Assembly: GCF_009389715.1 (NCBI RefSeq)
Contig: NW_024068007.1
Coordinates: 137,001 to 201,000, forward strand
Length of the DNA: 64,000 nt
Origin: Phoenix dactylifera
Lineage: Eukaryota > Streptophyta > Magnoliopsida > Arecales > Arecaceae
Direction of reading: 5' to 3'
Shown: positions 44,422 through 54,187 of the stretch, piece by piece
How the letters are laid out: each line of letters begins with the position of its first letter
Position numbering within the stretch: position 1 is the stretch's first letter
Program-made: the position numbers and the translations under genes
The notes under the pieces: model-generated
The model's input: the letters and a program-made list of their open reading frames with translations, nothing else
Databases searched by the model: none
Told to the model about the DNA's origin: nothing

Positions 44422-44487
44422 GATGTATGTATATATATAGATAGGGTTTTTTTTGTCTAAGAAAAAATAGGTAGATTGATAACCTAC
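44193..44487. mobile_element. Second MITE of the same family, left part
   Basis: It repeats the left arm of the first MITE (GGTAGGTTATCAATCTACCC, TTCATTGGACAAAAAATGG) and has its own TA/CATA loop. The right arm (AATAGGTAGATTGATAACC) is cut by the gypsy element; the missing end lies at 63176-63198. Confidence 0.65.
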
Positions 44488-45224
44488 TGTTGCTGGTGGT
44501 CCAAACCGAGAACGATTGGCACAGCGATGTGAACGGGGTTCCCTTTGAGTTGCTTTGGTTGCGCTCCGCCCTCCGCCGTGAAACCTGCAAGCAAGCCTCG
44601 CACCACCACCGGGGTAGTGGGGGCCCTCCGACGATCAAGTCAGAGGAGATCGAAGGAGAAGGAGAAGGAGAAGGTAGCAGGTGAGATGATACTCTGGAAG
44701 ATATATCTTACCCTCCCCCTTCCCCCCCAGCCTCATATATATCAGGCTGGGGGGTTTTTCCGGGGATTCGTCATCGTGTGGCACGATGGGGCTGCCACTG
44801 ACATGGCCGTTACAGGGCGTCGTGGGGCAGCGCTGGCTACAGCCATGGCAGGGCATAGTGGAGCTCCGCTTTGTACGGCTGTTACAGGGGATCGTGGGGC
44901 AGCGCCGGATACGGCCGTTGCAGGGAGTAGTGGAGCAGGGGGCCGCGGCGTGCCTCAGAGGAACAGTCTGTTGTTGTCGAGAGATTGCCGACTCGGGGTC
45001 GGATTGCTGGATCAAGGGGCAGCCGACTCGGGGTCGGGCTGCGGAGCCGAAGATATCCGACCCGAGGTCGGATTGCTGGATCAAGGGGCAGCCGACTCGG
45101 GGTCGGGCTGCGGAGCCGAAGATATCCGACCCGAGGTCGGATTGCTGGATCAAGGGGCAGCCGTAGTCTTCCTGGGCGCGCGTGCCGGTCACGTGAGGCA
45201 TGGTGGCTAAGTTCCCCCGTAACA
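44488..45224 (-). repeat. 3' LTR of the Tat-type element
   Basis: 737 bp, TG...CA on the minus strand. It contains a TATATAT word near 44735 and two and a third 69-bp units at 44990-45167 (CCGACTCGGGGTCGG, GATATCCGACCCGAGG). Confidence 0.93.
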
Positions 45225-45245
45225 GTAGCCCCCCACTCCCGAGCC
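45225..45245 (-). other. Polypurine tract of the Tat-type element
   Basis: On the minus strand GGGAGTGGGGGGCTAC lies directly before the 3' LTR start TGTTACGG. Confidence 0.75.
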
Positions 45246-45490
45246 TGGAACCAGGAGGAGAACGGGTGAAGGGAGTGATGCTTCGAGATTGCCGCCATCC
45301 CTCGGAAAGGCGCGCGCGCTCCGAGCTTCCCGCCTTCTTTATGGCGTATGGCAGTTGTCGGTGATCTGGCGGTCTGCGGATTTCGGCGGACATCCTTCCT
45401 TAATGGCGTCGATTCGCCTTTGGGGCGCGAACAAACTTTCGGCAGCCAGGCGTCCTCTGGCGTCACCGAGGCGTCACCCGCCTCTCCGCC

Positions 45491-45497
45491 TATTTAA
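45491..45497 (+). promoter_or_regulatory. TATA-like box of the antisense gene
   Basis: TATTTAA followed about 30 bp later by a pyrimidine-rich leader. It lies outside the LTR and reads away from it, on the strand opposite to gag-pol. A 5' UTR intron is likely at 45632-45740 (donor G|GTGAGT, acceptor GACCGTAG). Confidence 0.6.
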
Positions 45498-45758
45498 CCG
45501 GGGGCCCTCCCCCGTCCGCCTTTCTCTTCACAGGCATCTTCAAGTTTCTCCCTTGTGCCGCTGCCGTTGCCGCCGAACTGTTCGTTCGCTCCTCCTTTGA
45601 CGCTCTCGGAGCCGTTCTTCCTTCCTTTCCGGTGAGTTGCCCCACTCTTCAATTTAGGGCTCTCCGTACTTTCTCCTTTCGTGTTAGTGTACTCCAGTCG
45701 TTCCGGTGCCTTCCCCCTCTTGACCCCGTCCTGACCGTAGGTTCACTGGCCATTAGGG

Positions 45759-48075
45759 ATGGACGAAGTAAGGGCGGACCGCATTCAGTCGGAGCTGGTC
45801 CCTGAAGACCTAGATAGGTTCGTGGCCCGGTACCACCTTCCCGAAGCCTGCAACATTACGCTCCCGGGGCCTGAGGAGAGGATGTCCCATCCTCCTCCAG
45901 GGAAGGTCGCCATCAATGAGGACATCCTTCGGGCTGGGTTCCGCTTTCCCCCCTCGGACTTAGTCGTGCAGGTGCTTCGGGGTTTAAGAGTGGCGCCGAC
46001 GCAACTGGTGCCGAACTCATGGCGCACCCTGACAGCCTTCCAGGTTCTCTGCTGCATGCATGAGGTTTCCGCCACCCTGAATGTCTTTTGGGAATGCTAC
46101 GGCCTGAACGGCCACCCCCGGGACAGAGGGTGGTGGTGCTTCGCGGCGCGGCGAGGGTGCGGCCTCGTCAAGGATGCTCCTTCCTCCATTCACGGCTGGA
46201 AGGAGCGTTTCTTTTTCATTGACGTAGATCCCTCTTGGGGAATCGGGACAACCTGGGAGACGCCGATGAAGTCCCCGATCGGCTTATCGAGGTTGTCGAG
46301 GGAGGAGTCCGATGGCGTTGCCGTCTTGAGGGGGCTGGTTGCCGAGGGCCGGCTTCCCCCGGTGGCCCGCCTTATTTCCGAGGATGCCTTGGTGAACGTC
46401 GGTCTGAGCTCGGTCCCCGCCGACCGTGAGCCCGCCACCACTTCTTTTTTAGCTCTTTTCTCCTCTTTCGTTTCTTCTTTCCATCAGTTTCTCAGTCTCC
46501 GACCATCTCGTCCTTTTTGCAGAAATCGACGACGTCATGCGGTCGGACAAGGCGATGGCTGTCAGTAGGGCGTCCCTACTGGAAGCGGTCCGGAGGAAGA
46601 AACGGACTCCTCCGAGCGGGGTCCCACCGGCGAAGAAGTCCCGCCAGCAGGCGACTCCGACGCCGACAGACGGGTCCGGTCCCACCGATCAGGGGGACGC
46701 CGCGGGCTCGGACCGACAGTTGACGCCGTATCAGCCCTCCGGTGATGAGACTACCGCTTTTCCGGAGGCGTCACCCGGGCGCGCCCGAGACGGCCGGGTC
46801 GGACGCGATCGGTCCCCAGCCCGGCCTTCGACTCGGTCGGCTTCGGATGATACGAGAAGGAGCGCGCCGAGGCCCCGGCCGAGCGGGACCCTGTCGATTT
46901 CTGGAGCGGCCCCCGCCCCGAGCACGGTCAGCATGACTCTCCCCCAAGCAATGGGTAAGGGTAAGGCCGCAGAACCACCGTCCGGCTCCGGGGCGAAGTC
47001 GGGGTCAGCCTTCACTTTCGCCGGCGCCCGAAACCTCATCGAGACGGTGCTGCTGGAGAGTGACCGTAGGCGGGTCCGGCAGATGGGGATCCCTGACGTC
47101 GGAGCTGCCAGCTGCGTCTGTCTCATGTCGGTGAGTGTTCTTCTGGCCGCTTTTGTCATTTATAGGCTCTATTGATCCCCGCCTGACGCCCTCATTTTTC
47201 CTATCTCTTAGCTCGCCCAGTACATGATCCGTCTGGAGGAGAGCCACGAGGAACAGGCGAGGCTTCTGGCGAGGGCCGAGAGCCGACTGAAAGCTGTAGA
47301 GGAGGGAGGCCAGGCTGCGGCGGGGAGGACGACCAGGGACCTCGAGACGAGGCTCCAGGTGACCGAAGAGCGGGTACTCGGCTTCGCCGCCCTCGAAAGG
47401 CAACTGTTGGAGACTCAGGAGCAACTCAAGGTTGCCTCGGGTCTCGAAGGCGAGATCAGGAAGGCGGAGGAGCGGGCCGAAGAGCAGTCCCGGAAGGCTG
47501 CCGACTTCCGGGAGAGGTGGGAGAAGGCCCAGCAGTCAGCCGACAACGCCCGCAACCGAGCCCGATCTCTTGAAGCCAAGCTGGCCGAATTGGAATCGGC
47601 CTTGGAGGAGTCCCGCGCGAGCAACCAGGAGCTTCATTCGCGCCTGGAGGAGGCTGAGGCTGCTCGCGTTGCTGCCGAGGCGAAGCACATGGAGGCTCGG
47701 GCCGATCTGCTGAGGGTCTCCTCCGAGGCGGACGACCGGATTGTGGCGAAGGTGATGGAGGCGAAAGCTCAGATTACGGAGCGAGCGGAGGCGGCGCTGG
47801 CCGAGAAGAGCGCAGAAATCGGGCGTCAGGCGGTACAGGCCTATCGTCAGTCCGCCGAGTTCATCCGTGACATGTCGGACGCGGGGTCCGACTCCTTTGT
47901 CTTAGGCTTCGATGAAGGCCTGGCGAGGGTGTCCGCTAGATACCCCGAAATTGACCTGAGTGGGGTCTCCCTCCTCGACTCCCCTTCGATGCCATTGCCT
48001 GCTGATTCTCCAACTGTCTCCCTACCCCTTGCGGGTGTGCTCGCCGTTCCCGACCCAGGGGTTCCTCCAAGCTGA
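45759..48075 (+). CDS. Antisense gene of the Tat-type element (putative gypsy-type transposon protein)
   Basis: Three exons, 45759-46425, 46523-47130 and 47212-48075, with GT-AG introns of 97 and 81 bp (acceptors TTTTTGCAG and ATCTCTTAG). The spliced frame is 2139 nt, 712 residues, with no stop. Residues 1 to about 225 contain FRFPPSDLVVQVLRGLRVAPTQLVPNSWR-type sequence (here in pieces up to 20: APTQLVPNSWRTLTAFQVLC), WWCFAARRG and GWKERFFFID, which fit the family annotated as putative gypsy-type transposon (Pfam PF04195). A basic, proline-rich middle follows, then about 250 residues of predicted coiled coil rich in E, A, R and L. It lies between pol and the 3' LTR on the opposite strand, as antisense ORFs do in some Tat elements. 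The function of such proteins is unknown. Confidence 0.8.
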
Positions 48076-48252
48076 CCCTCTGTACTTTTCTTTGTTCTTT
48101 TCTTTGTATGTTGGCGTTTTGCCATGTTGTATGGGTCTCGGCCCTGGTGCAACGAAAGTTAATGCGAACAGAGTGTTTCCTCATTTCACTTTCATCCTTC
48201 CTCTTTTTAACTCTCGGTAGCGCCTCGCCGACTCCTGACTCTTGAAGTTTCT

Positions 48253-48847
48253 CCGGCGCTAGGCCAGGCATCCGAGGGTTAGGCCTCAGGAAATTCATCC
48301 GGCGTTAGGCCAGGCATCCGAGGGTTAGGCCTCAGGAAATTCTTCCGGCGCTAGGCCAGGCATCCGAGGGTTAGGCCTCAGGAAATTCATCCGGCGCTAG
48401 GCCAGGCATCCGAGGGTTAGGCCTCAGGAAATTCTTCCGGCGCTAGGCCAGGCATCCGAGGGTTAGGCCTCAGAAAATTCATCCGGCACTAGGCCAGGCA
48501 TCCGAGGGTTAGGCCTCAGGAAATTCTTCCGGCACTAGGCCAGGCATCCGAGGATTAGGCCTCAGGAAATTCTTCCGGCACTAGGCCAGGCATCCGAGGG
48601 TTAGGCCTCAGGAAATTTTTCCGGCGCTAGGCCAGGCATCCGAGGGTTAGGCCTCAGGAAATTCATCCGGCGCTAGGCCAGGCATCCGAGGGTTAGGCCT
48701 CAGGAAATTCTTCCGGCGCTAGGCCAGGCATCCGAGGGTTAGGCCTCAGGAAATTCATCCGGCACTAGGCCAGGCATCCGAGGGTTAGGCCTCAGAAAAT
48801 TCTTCCGGCACTAGGCCAGGCATCCGAGGGTTAGGCCTCAGGAAATT
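48253..48847. repeat. 46-bp tandem array, about 13 units
   Basis: Unit core CTAGGCCAGGCATCCGAGGG followed by TTAGGCCTCAGGAAATTC. Units differ by one or two bases (CGGCGCT or CGGCACT; TTCATC or TTCTTC). It lies in the 3' region of the gypsy element and joins the 121-bp array without a gap. Confidence 0.95.
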
Positions 48848-50071
48848 CCGCTCGTTGGTCGGCCAAGGCTGGCGCAAGCCGAGGCGACCGGTCGGGGCTT
48901 CAGGCTAGTCTGCTCCCGGGATGATCATCGGGTTAGCCTGGCATCCGAGGGCCGAGCCTCGGGGAATTCCGCTCATTGGTCGGCCAAGGCTGGCGCAAGC
49001 CGAGGCGACCGGTCGGGGCTTCAGGCTAGTCTGCTCCCGGGATGATCATCGGGTTAGCCTGGCATCCGAGGGCCGAGCCTCGAGAAATTCCGCTCGTTGG
49101 TCGGCCAAGACTGGCGCAAGCCGAGGCGACCGGTCGGGGCTTCAGGCTAGTCTGCTCCCGGGATGATCATCGAGTTAGCCGGGCATCCGAGGGCCGAGCC
49201 TCGGGAAATTCCGCTCGTTGGTCGGCCAAGGCTGGCGCAAGCCGAGGCGACCGGTCGGGGCTTCAGGCTAGTCTGCTCCCGGGATGATCATCGGGTTAGC
49301 CCGGCATCCGAGGGCCGAGCCTCGGGAAATTCCGCTCGTTGGTCGGCCAAGGCTGGCGCAAGCCGAGGCGACCGGTCGGGGCTTCAGGCTAGTCTGCTCC
49401 CGGGATGATCATCGGGTTAGCCTGGCATCCGAGGGCCGAGCCTCGGAAAATTCCGCTCGTTGGTCGGCCAAGGCTGGCGCAAGCCGAGGCGACCGGTCGG
49501 GGCTTCAGGCTAGTCTGTTCCCGAGATGATCATCGGGTTAGCCTGGCATCCGAGGGCCGAGCCTCGGGGAATTCCGCTCGTTGGTCGGCCAAGGCTGGCG
49601 CAAGCCGAGGCGACCGGTCGGGGCTTCAGGCTAGTCTGCTCCCGGGATGATCATCGAGTTAGCCTGGCATCCGAGGACCGAGCCTCGGAGAATTCCGCTC
49701 GTTGGTCGGCCAAGGCTGGCGCAAGCCGAGGCGACCGGTCGGGGCTTCAGACTAGTTTGCTCCCGGGATGATCATCGGGTTAGCCTGGCATCCGAGGACC
49801 GAGCCTCGGGGAATTCCGCTCGTTGGTCGGCCAAGGCTGGCGCAAGCCGAGGCGACCGGTCGGGGCTTCAGGCTAGTCTGCTCCCGGGATGATCATCGGG
49901 TTAGCCTGGCATCCGAGGACCGAGCCTCGGAGAATTCCGCTCGTTGGTCGGCCAAGGCTGGCGCAAGCCGAGGCAATCGGTCGGGGCTTCAGGCTAGTCT
50001 GCTCCCGGGATGATCATCGGGTTAGCCTGGCATCCGAGGACTGAGCCTCGGGGAATTCCGCTCGTTGGTCG
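48848..50071. repeat. 121-bp tandem array, ten units
   Basis: Ten units of 121 bp plus a 14-bp part unit, each with CCGCTCGTTGGTCGGCCAAG, CGAGGCGACCGGTCGGGGCT, GATGATCATC (a perfect palindrome) and GGCATCCGAGGGCCGAGCCT. The last of these corresponds to the core of the 46-bp unit. Divergence between units is low. An 81-codon frame is open in most units, but it follows from a period that is not a multiple of three and is not called as a gene. Confidence 0.95.
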
Positions 50072-51156
50072 CGCGCCTATCACTTGCCGCTCGACGGGGT
50101 TTCTCCGTGGCCAGCTGCGATCGTATTTCTCCTCCTCTCGACGCGTCGCCTGGGGAACACCAGAAGGCTATTAAATGCTAATTGAGGCGTTACCTGGGAA
50201 ATCGGATCGGCCAGTTGCTACTTGCGAGGAGTGCCAGTTAAGCGGCCGCGATACGCGCGTTCTTCGAGGCGGATGCGGCCTGGGCGCGTGCGGAGATGCG
50301 TGTGCCGTGGGATACACGCCGTCCGGAGTGTCCTGCATAAAGAATGCAATTAAGGAGAACGACGCTTAGGAGATCGTGGGAGGATATGCCTCGAGAGCTG
50401 GAACGGCTCCGGATTCGATGCGCCCGCATTTATTGGAGCCACCCGCATCGGAACGACCGGGGGGCCACAGTTTGGCTATAAATATAAGCGCAGGTGCGGT
50501 GGAGCCTGCCAAGCCGGAGCTGTTCAGGTTGCCATGGATCGTGGACCTCCTCTCCGGTGCGTGGCTGGGAAGCCCCTGCCGGAAGAACGGGAGGTGCGCC
50601 CCTCGCGACTTCCGCCAACTAGCCGTTTCATCTGGGATCAACGGGGAGATTCTCCCCGGTGGAACTCCGCCCTAGGCGTTTCATCCGGGATCACATCCCC
50701 CCTCTTTTCCGTCCCACCTCCCGATTGAGCTTTGTGCCAGACGCTTCATCCGGGATCGCGCCTCCTCGCGCTCTTCTCCCTTGTATTCCTTCCCTCCCCT
50801 TCTCTTGGGGAGGGCCGGAATATCCTTTGGAGGTGGCGTTCCTCTAGGAGCAGTATGAACTCCTTCTTCGTCCACTTCTTCTTCGTCCGCGCCGGCTCTT
50901 CGTCTTTTGCGTGAGGCGTCGATGGCGCCTCCGGGGAGAAGCACCCACGCCCGGTGGGATTGCAGCTGCTTCGGGTGGAGGGTTCGGGATCCCGGATCTT
51001 CAACTCTACGGAGTCTCCATCTCTTCCTTGTTTTCTTTACTCCCCAATTCCCCTCTGGAAATTCTTTGTAATCACACGAGCACACCGTTGTAACCAGGAA
51101 TTATTGAAATGAAAAGAATTGTACATTTTTCGAACTGTCTTCCTGGCTTTGTCGTT
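50072..51156. other. Spacer between tandem array and pol, with plus-strand promoter-like sequence
   Basis: No gene is called. On the plus strand TATAAATA at 50477-50484 is followed by a leader and three copies of a TTTCATC(C/T)GGGATC word (about 50626, 50686, 50746). A possible end is at 51080-51120 (GAAATGAAAAGAATTG). This may be a second antisense transcription unit; only short frames (60-99 codons) lie in it. Confidence 0.4.
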
Positions 51157-51484
51157 CTACTGGTAATACGCCCGCAGGTTAGCGGAATTCCAGCTCCTCG
51201 GAATTTCTCGACCATCTAGGGCCTCCAACTGGTAGGAGCCAGGTCGGTTTACCCAACGAACCCTATACGGGCCTTCCCAATTTGGCGCCAGCTTCCCACC
51301 TTCCGCGGGTTGAGATGCTTTGGCTCGCCTTAGCACCAGATCTCCGATTCTGAAAAGTTTCGGTCGGACCTTGGAGTTATAATGTCGGGCCACCCTCCGC
51401 TGATACATCGCCATCCGAACCTGCGCCATTTCTCTTGCTTCTTCCAAGAGGTCCAGGTTCCCTCGGAGTTGCTCCGAATTTATT
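51157..51484 (-). pseudogene. Pol of the Tat-type element, C-terminal integrase part
   Basis: It encodes NSEQLRGNLDLLEEAREMAQ, RRVARHYNSKVRPK, GDLVLRRAKASQP, WEGPYRVRWVNRPGSYQLE and ends SANLRAYYQ at a TAG stop (51157-51159). This is the end of a gypsy integrase. It continues the sequence that breaks off at 57250 (ending AAHRPE); the two halves rejoin in frame if the intervening block is left out. Confidence 0.9.
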
Positions 51485-51923
51485 TGTAACAACCCAGGAC
51501 CTCACCCAAAATGGCTAGCCAGAAGTTATTATTTGGGTTCCTTGATCCTGTATAAGTACCCAAGATCTACCCAGCGAATAACCGATGTGGGACTAAACAC
51601 ACGCCCGCACGGATCCTCACATACTCCCCCCGTTCAAGCCCTGACGTCCTCGTCAGGCTAAGGGTTCATATCTATTCAAATCTAATCACAGACACCACGA
51701 TTGGCCCGTGGTCAGCCCCAATAGATCCGTGCTGCAGTGTCCCCTAGTCCACATAGGTTATGAGCCGGGTCCGCTCTGATACCATTTGTAACAACCCAGG
51801 ACCTCACCCAAAATGGCTAGCCAGAAGTTATTATTTGGGTTCCTTGATCCTGTATAAGTACCCAAGATCTACCCAGCGAATAACCGATGTGGGACTAAAC
51901 ACACGCCCGCACGGATCCTCACA
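51485..51923 (-). mobile_element. TRIM element with identical LTRs
   Basis: Two 137-bp direct repeats (51485-51621, 51787-51923) appear identical. On the minus strand the LTR runs TGTGAGGATCC to GGTTGTTACA, is followed after two bases by TGGTATCAGAGCGGACC (a match to the initiator-tRNA-Met primer site), and the internal 165 bp ends with the polypurine tract GAACGGGGGGAGTA. No protein is encoded. The flanks are TTATT on the left and TATCT on the right, so no clean target duplication is left. Confidence 0.9.
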
Positions 51924-51927
51924 TATC

Positions 51928-54187
51928 TGTCACGCCCCGAGCCCGAGGCGCGGCAGACGCCGCACGCCCGCACGGCGGGCCGCACAGGCGTGCAAGGCAG
52001 CAGATCATATCAAAGCAGATACAGATGTTCAAAACTGGCATAATTATTTAAATTGTTCAAAAGCAGACTTACAAAATTTCAAAATAGCATATGCCAACAT
52101 AATTCAAATGTCCAAACTAAACTAACTAAAATGTCAATAACTGAAGGAATCGTCGGAAAATCTAACGCACTCCCCAATCCCGTGTGATCAAGCCTCTGGA
52201 TCTGAAAAATGAAGAAAACAGAATAATGAGCTACACTAGCCCAGTAAACAACAAAATACCCCAGAGTGGGGTCAGAGCATATCAGATCAAAATACAGGAT
52301 AATGTCTGGAATAAATCATAAATAACATCATTTGTTGTTTTCAAAACTTATTATCATTTTTCCAAAAACTCTTATACCAGAATCTCAACATAATAGGCTA
52401 CGGCCACGTAACCCAGTGGCATGGGTTGCACAAGGTGCCAAACACCACTATTATTATGCACCGGTGGTACGGTGTCCAAATACCACTATTCTAATCACCG
52501 GTGGTACGGTGTCCAAATACCACTATTCTAATCACCGGTGGTACGGTGTCGAAACCGGTTCCTCACAGATTACAAGTCGACAGGGCCAACGTATAATCCC
52601 CATTGGCGGGGCCAGAACAGAACAGAACAGATCATAGCCATGCTGAGAATACATATATATAAAAACAGATTTCATAAATTTTTCAATCATAGTTTACGGA
52701 TTTCAAAGCATAACTTTCAGAAATTTAACATGCCAGACCCATTTTACTAAATACAAAACACATTTCAGAATTTAATCTATTAATCAAATAATTTAGAAAT
52801 CACACTCGAAGTATTAAGTTACTTACCTCTTCTCGCTTAATTCCTAATTCAGGCAGGCGGATCAGGTTCACCTGTTAACATTTAATTAATTTCATTATTA
52901 ATTTCGGAGCTAAGCAAAACTAAAAATAATATTATTGGACACGGCCTAACAGGGCCCAGAGTTGGCCCATAATGGGCATGGCCCAATAGGGCCCACATCG
53001 AACACGGGCCAATGGGCCCGCATACCCCGACCCAATAAGGCCCCCAAGGTTGGAATCTAATTGGTTCATTTATGCAATAAAAATTCATTGTAGAGACTAA
53101 TACTTAATTACGGGGTACTATTCTATAATAAAACTTGAGTGAAGGGACTAAATAATATATTTTAGGACCTTTACGCAATAAATCTTTCTTATAGGGATCA
53201 AACATAAATTACAGAATACTCTTTTTTGAAATAATATACTGTCAAGGGCTTATCTGCAAAATTTCATTTATTGGCTAAACGGGTTCGGGTTTCGGGTCTG
53301 AACTGGATTTCGGATTTCGGGTCTAGACTGGGTTTCATCCTTTTTCTTTTTCTTTTTTTTTTTTCAACCGGGCCCAAGTTGGGCCCACAGTGAACCGGGC
53401 CCAGGTCGGGCCCACAGGGCCCATGCTTGGCCCTGTTCGGCCCGTAGGGCCTTCTTCCTCCCCAACCCCCCCCACGGCAGGGAAAGACCGAGAGGGAGAG
53501 CGGAAGAGGAAGGGGGCGGCGGGATGGCCGGAGGCCACCCCTCGGTCGACGGCCAGCCGGCTGCGGGGACGGTCAGTGGCCGCTGCGGCAGCTAACGGGG
53601 AAGAAAAAGACCGAGAGAGATCTCGGTTTGGGGTCGAAACAGAGAGGGAAGTGGGGCTGTTCGGCATGGAATCAAGGGCAAAAGAGGAGGGAGGCTCACC
53701 GGCGGTCGACGGAGAGGCAGATCCCGGCCACGGCTGCTCGATCCGGTGGACAAGCGGCGGCGGTAGCAGTGCTTGGAACCGAGATGGATCTCGGAACAGA
53801 GGCAGGCCACGAGGGAGTCCGGGCGGCGCACGATCGGGAAGAGGATCCGGTAACCAAGGAGAGGAGGAGGAGGGAAGAGAGGAAGAGGAGGTGGAGTTTG
53901 GAGGTGCCCTAGGAAGGAGGGCTTGGGGGGTTTTATAACCCCATTTCAACAGCTCTCCGCCGCGAAAATCGCGGCGGTGGGGCGAAATCAACGGCCGCTC
54001 GTGCGGCCGTGGGGTGGCCGCGGAATGACCGCGGGGCTGCCGCGTAACGCCCGCGGCGCCCCGCCCTCGCTGCGCCCGAAGAAGCCGGAGGGGATCGCGT
54101 CTGCGATCCCCTGCTCTGGCTCCTTCCAAAAAAAGGAAAACGGGGCTGAAGTCGGCTGGGGCTGCCGACTTCAGCCCGTATCTCACA
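51928..54187 (-). repeat. 3' LTR of the LARD-like element, 2.26 kb
   Basis: On the minus strand it begins TGTGAGATACGGGC and ends GGGGCGTGACA. It has a TATA box at 53931-53938 and, at 52450-52550, three short repeats built on CACCGGTGGTACGGTGTC. The GC-rich part (53390-54100) has long open frames on both strands that follow composition and are not called. Confidence 0.75.
53931..53938 (-). promoter_or_regulatory. TATA box of the LARD-like LTR
   Basis: TTATAAAA followed by CCCCCC on the minus strand, about 250 bp inside the LTR from its 5' end; position and context suit an LTR promoter. Confidence 0.55.

Noticed and set aside
44545-45210. A 221-codon frame inside the gypsy LTR, repeated in the other LTR
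   Set aside because: It is LTR sequence with internal 69-bp repeats; both strands are open in several frames because of composition.
48921-50013. Eight similar 81-codon open frames in the 121-bp array
   Set aside because: They come from the repeated sequence itself; the period is not a multiple of three and no protein family matches.
48253-50071. Regular arrays that might suggest a CRISPR array
   Set aside because: Units are whole tandem repeats with no variable spacers, in a plant retrotransposon; they are minisatellites.
53335-54186. A 283-codon frame on the minus strand and a 182-codon frame on the plus strand
   Set aside because: They overlap in the GC-rich half of an LTR, have no recognisable domain, and one lacks an ATG start.
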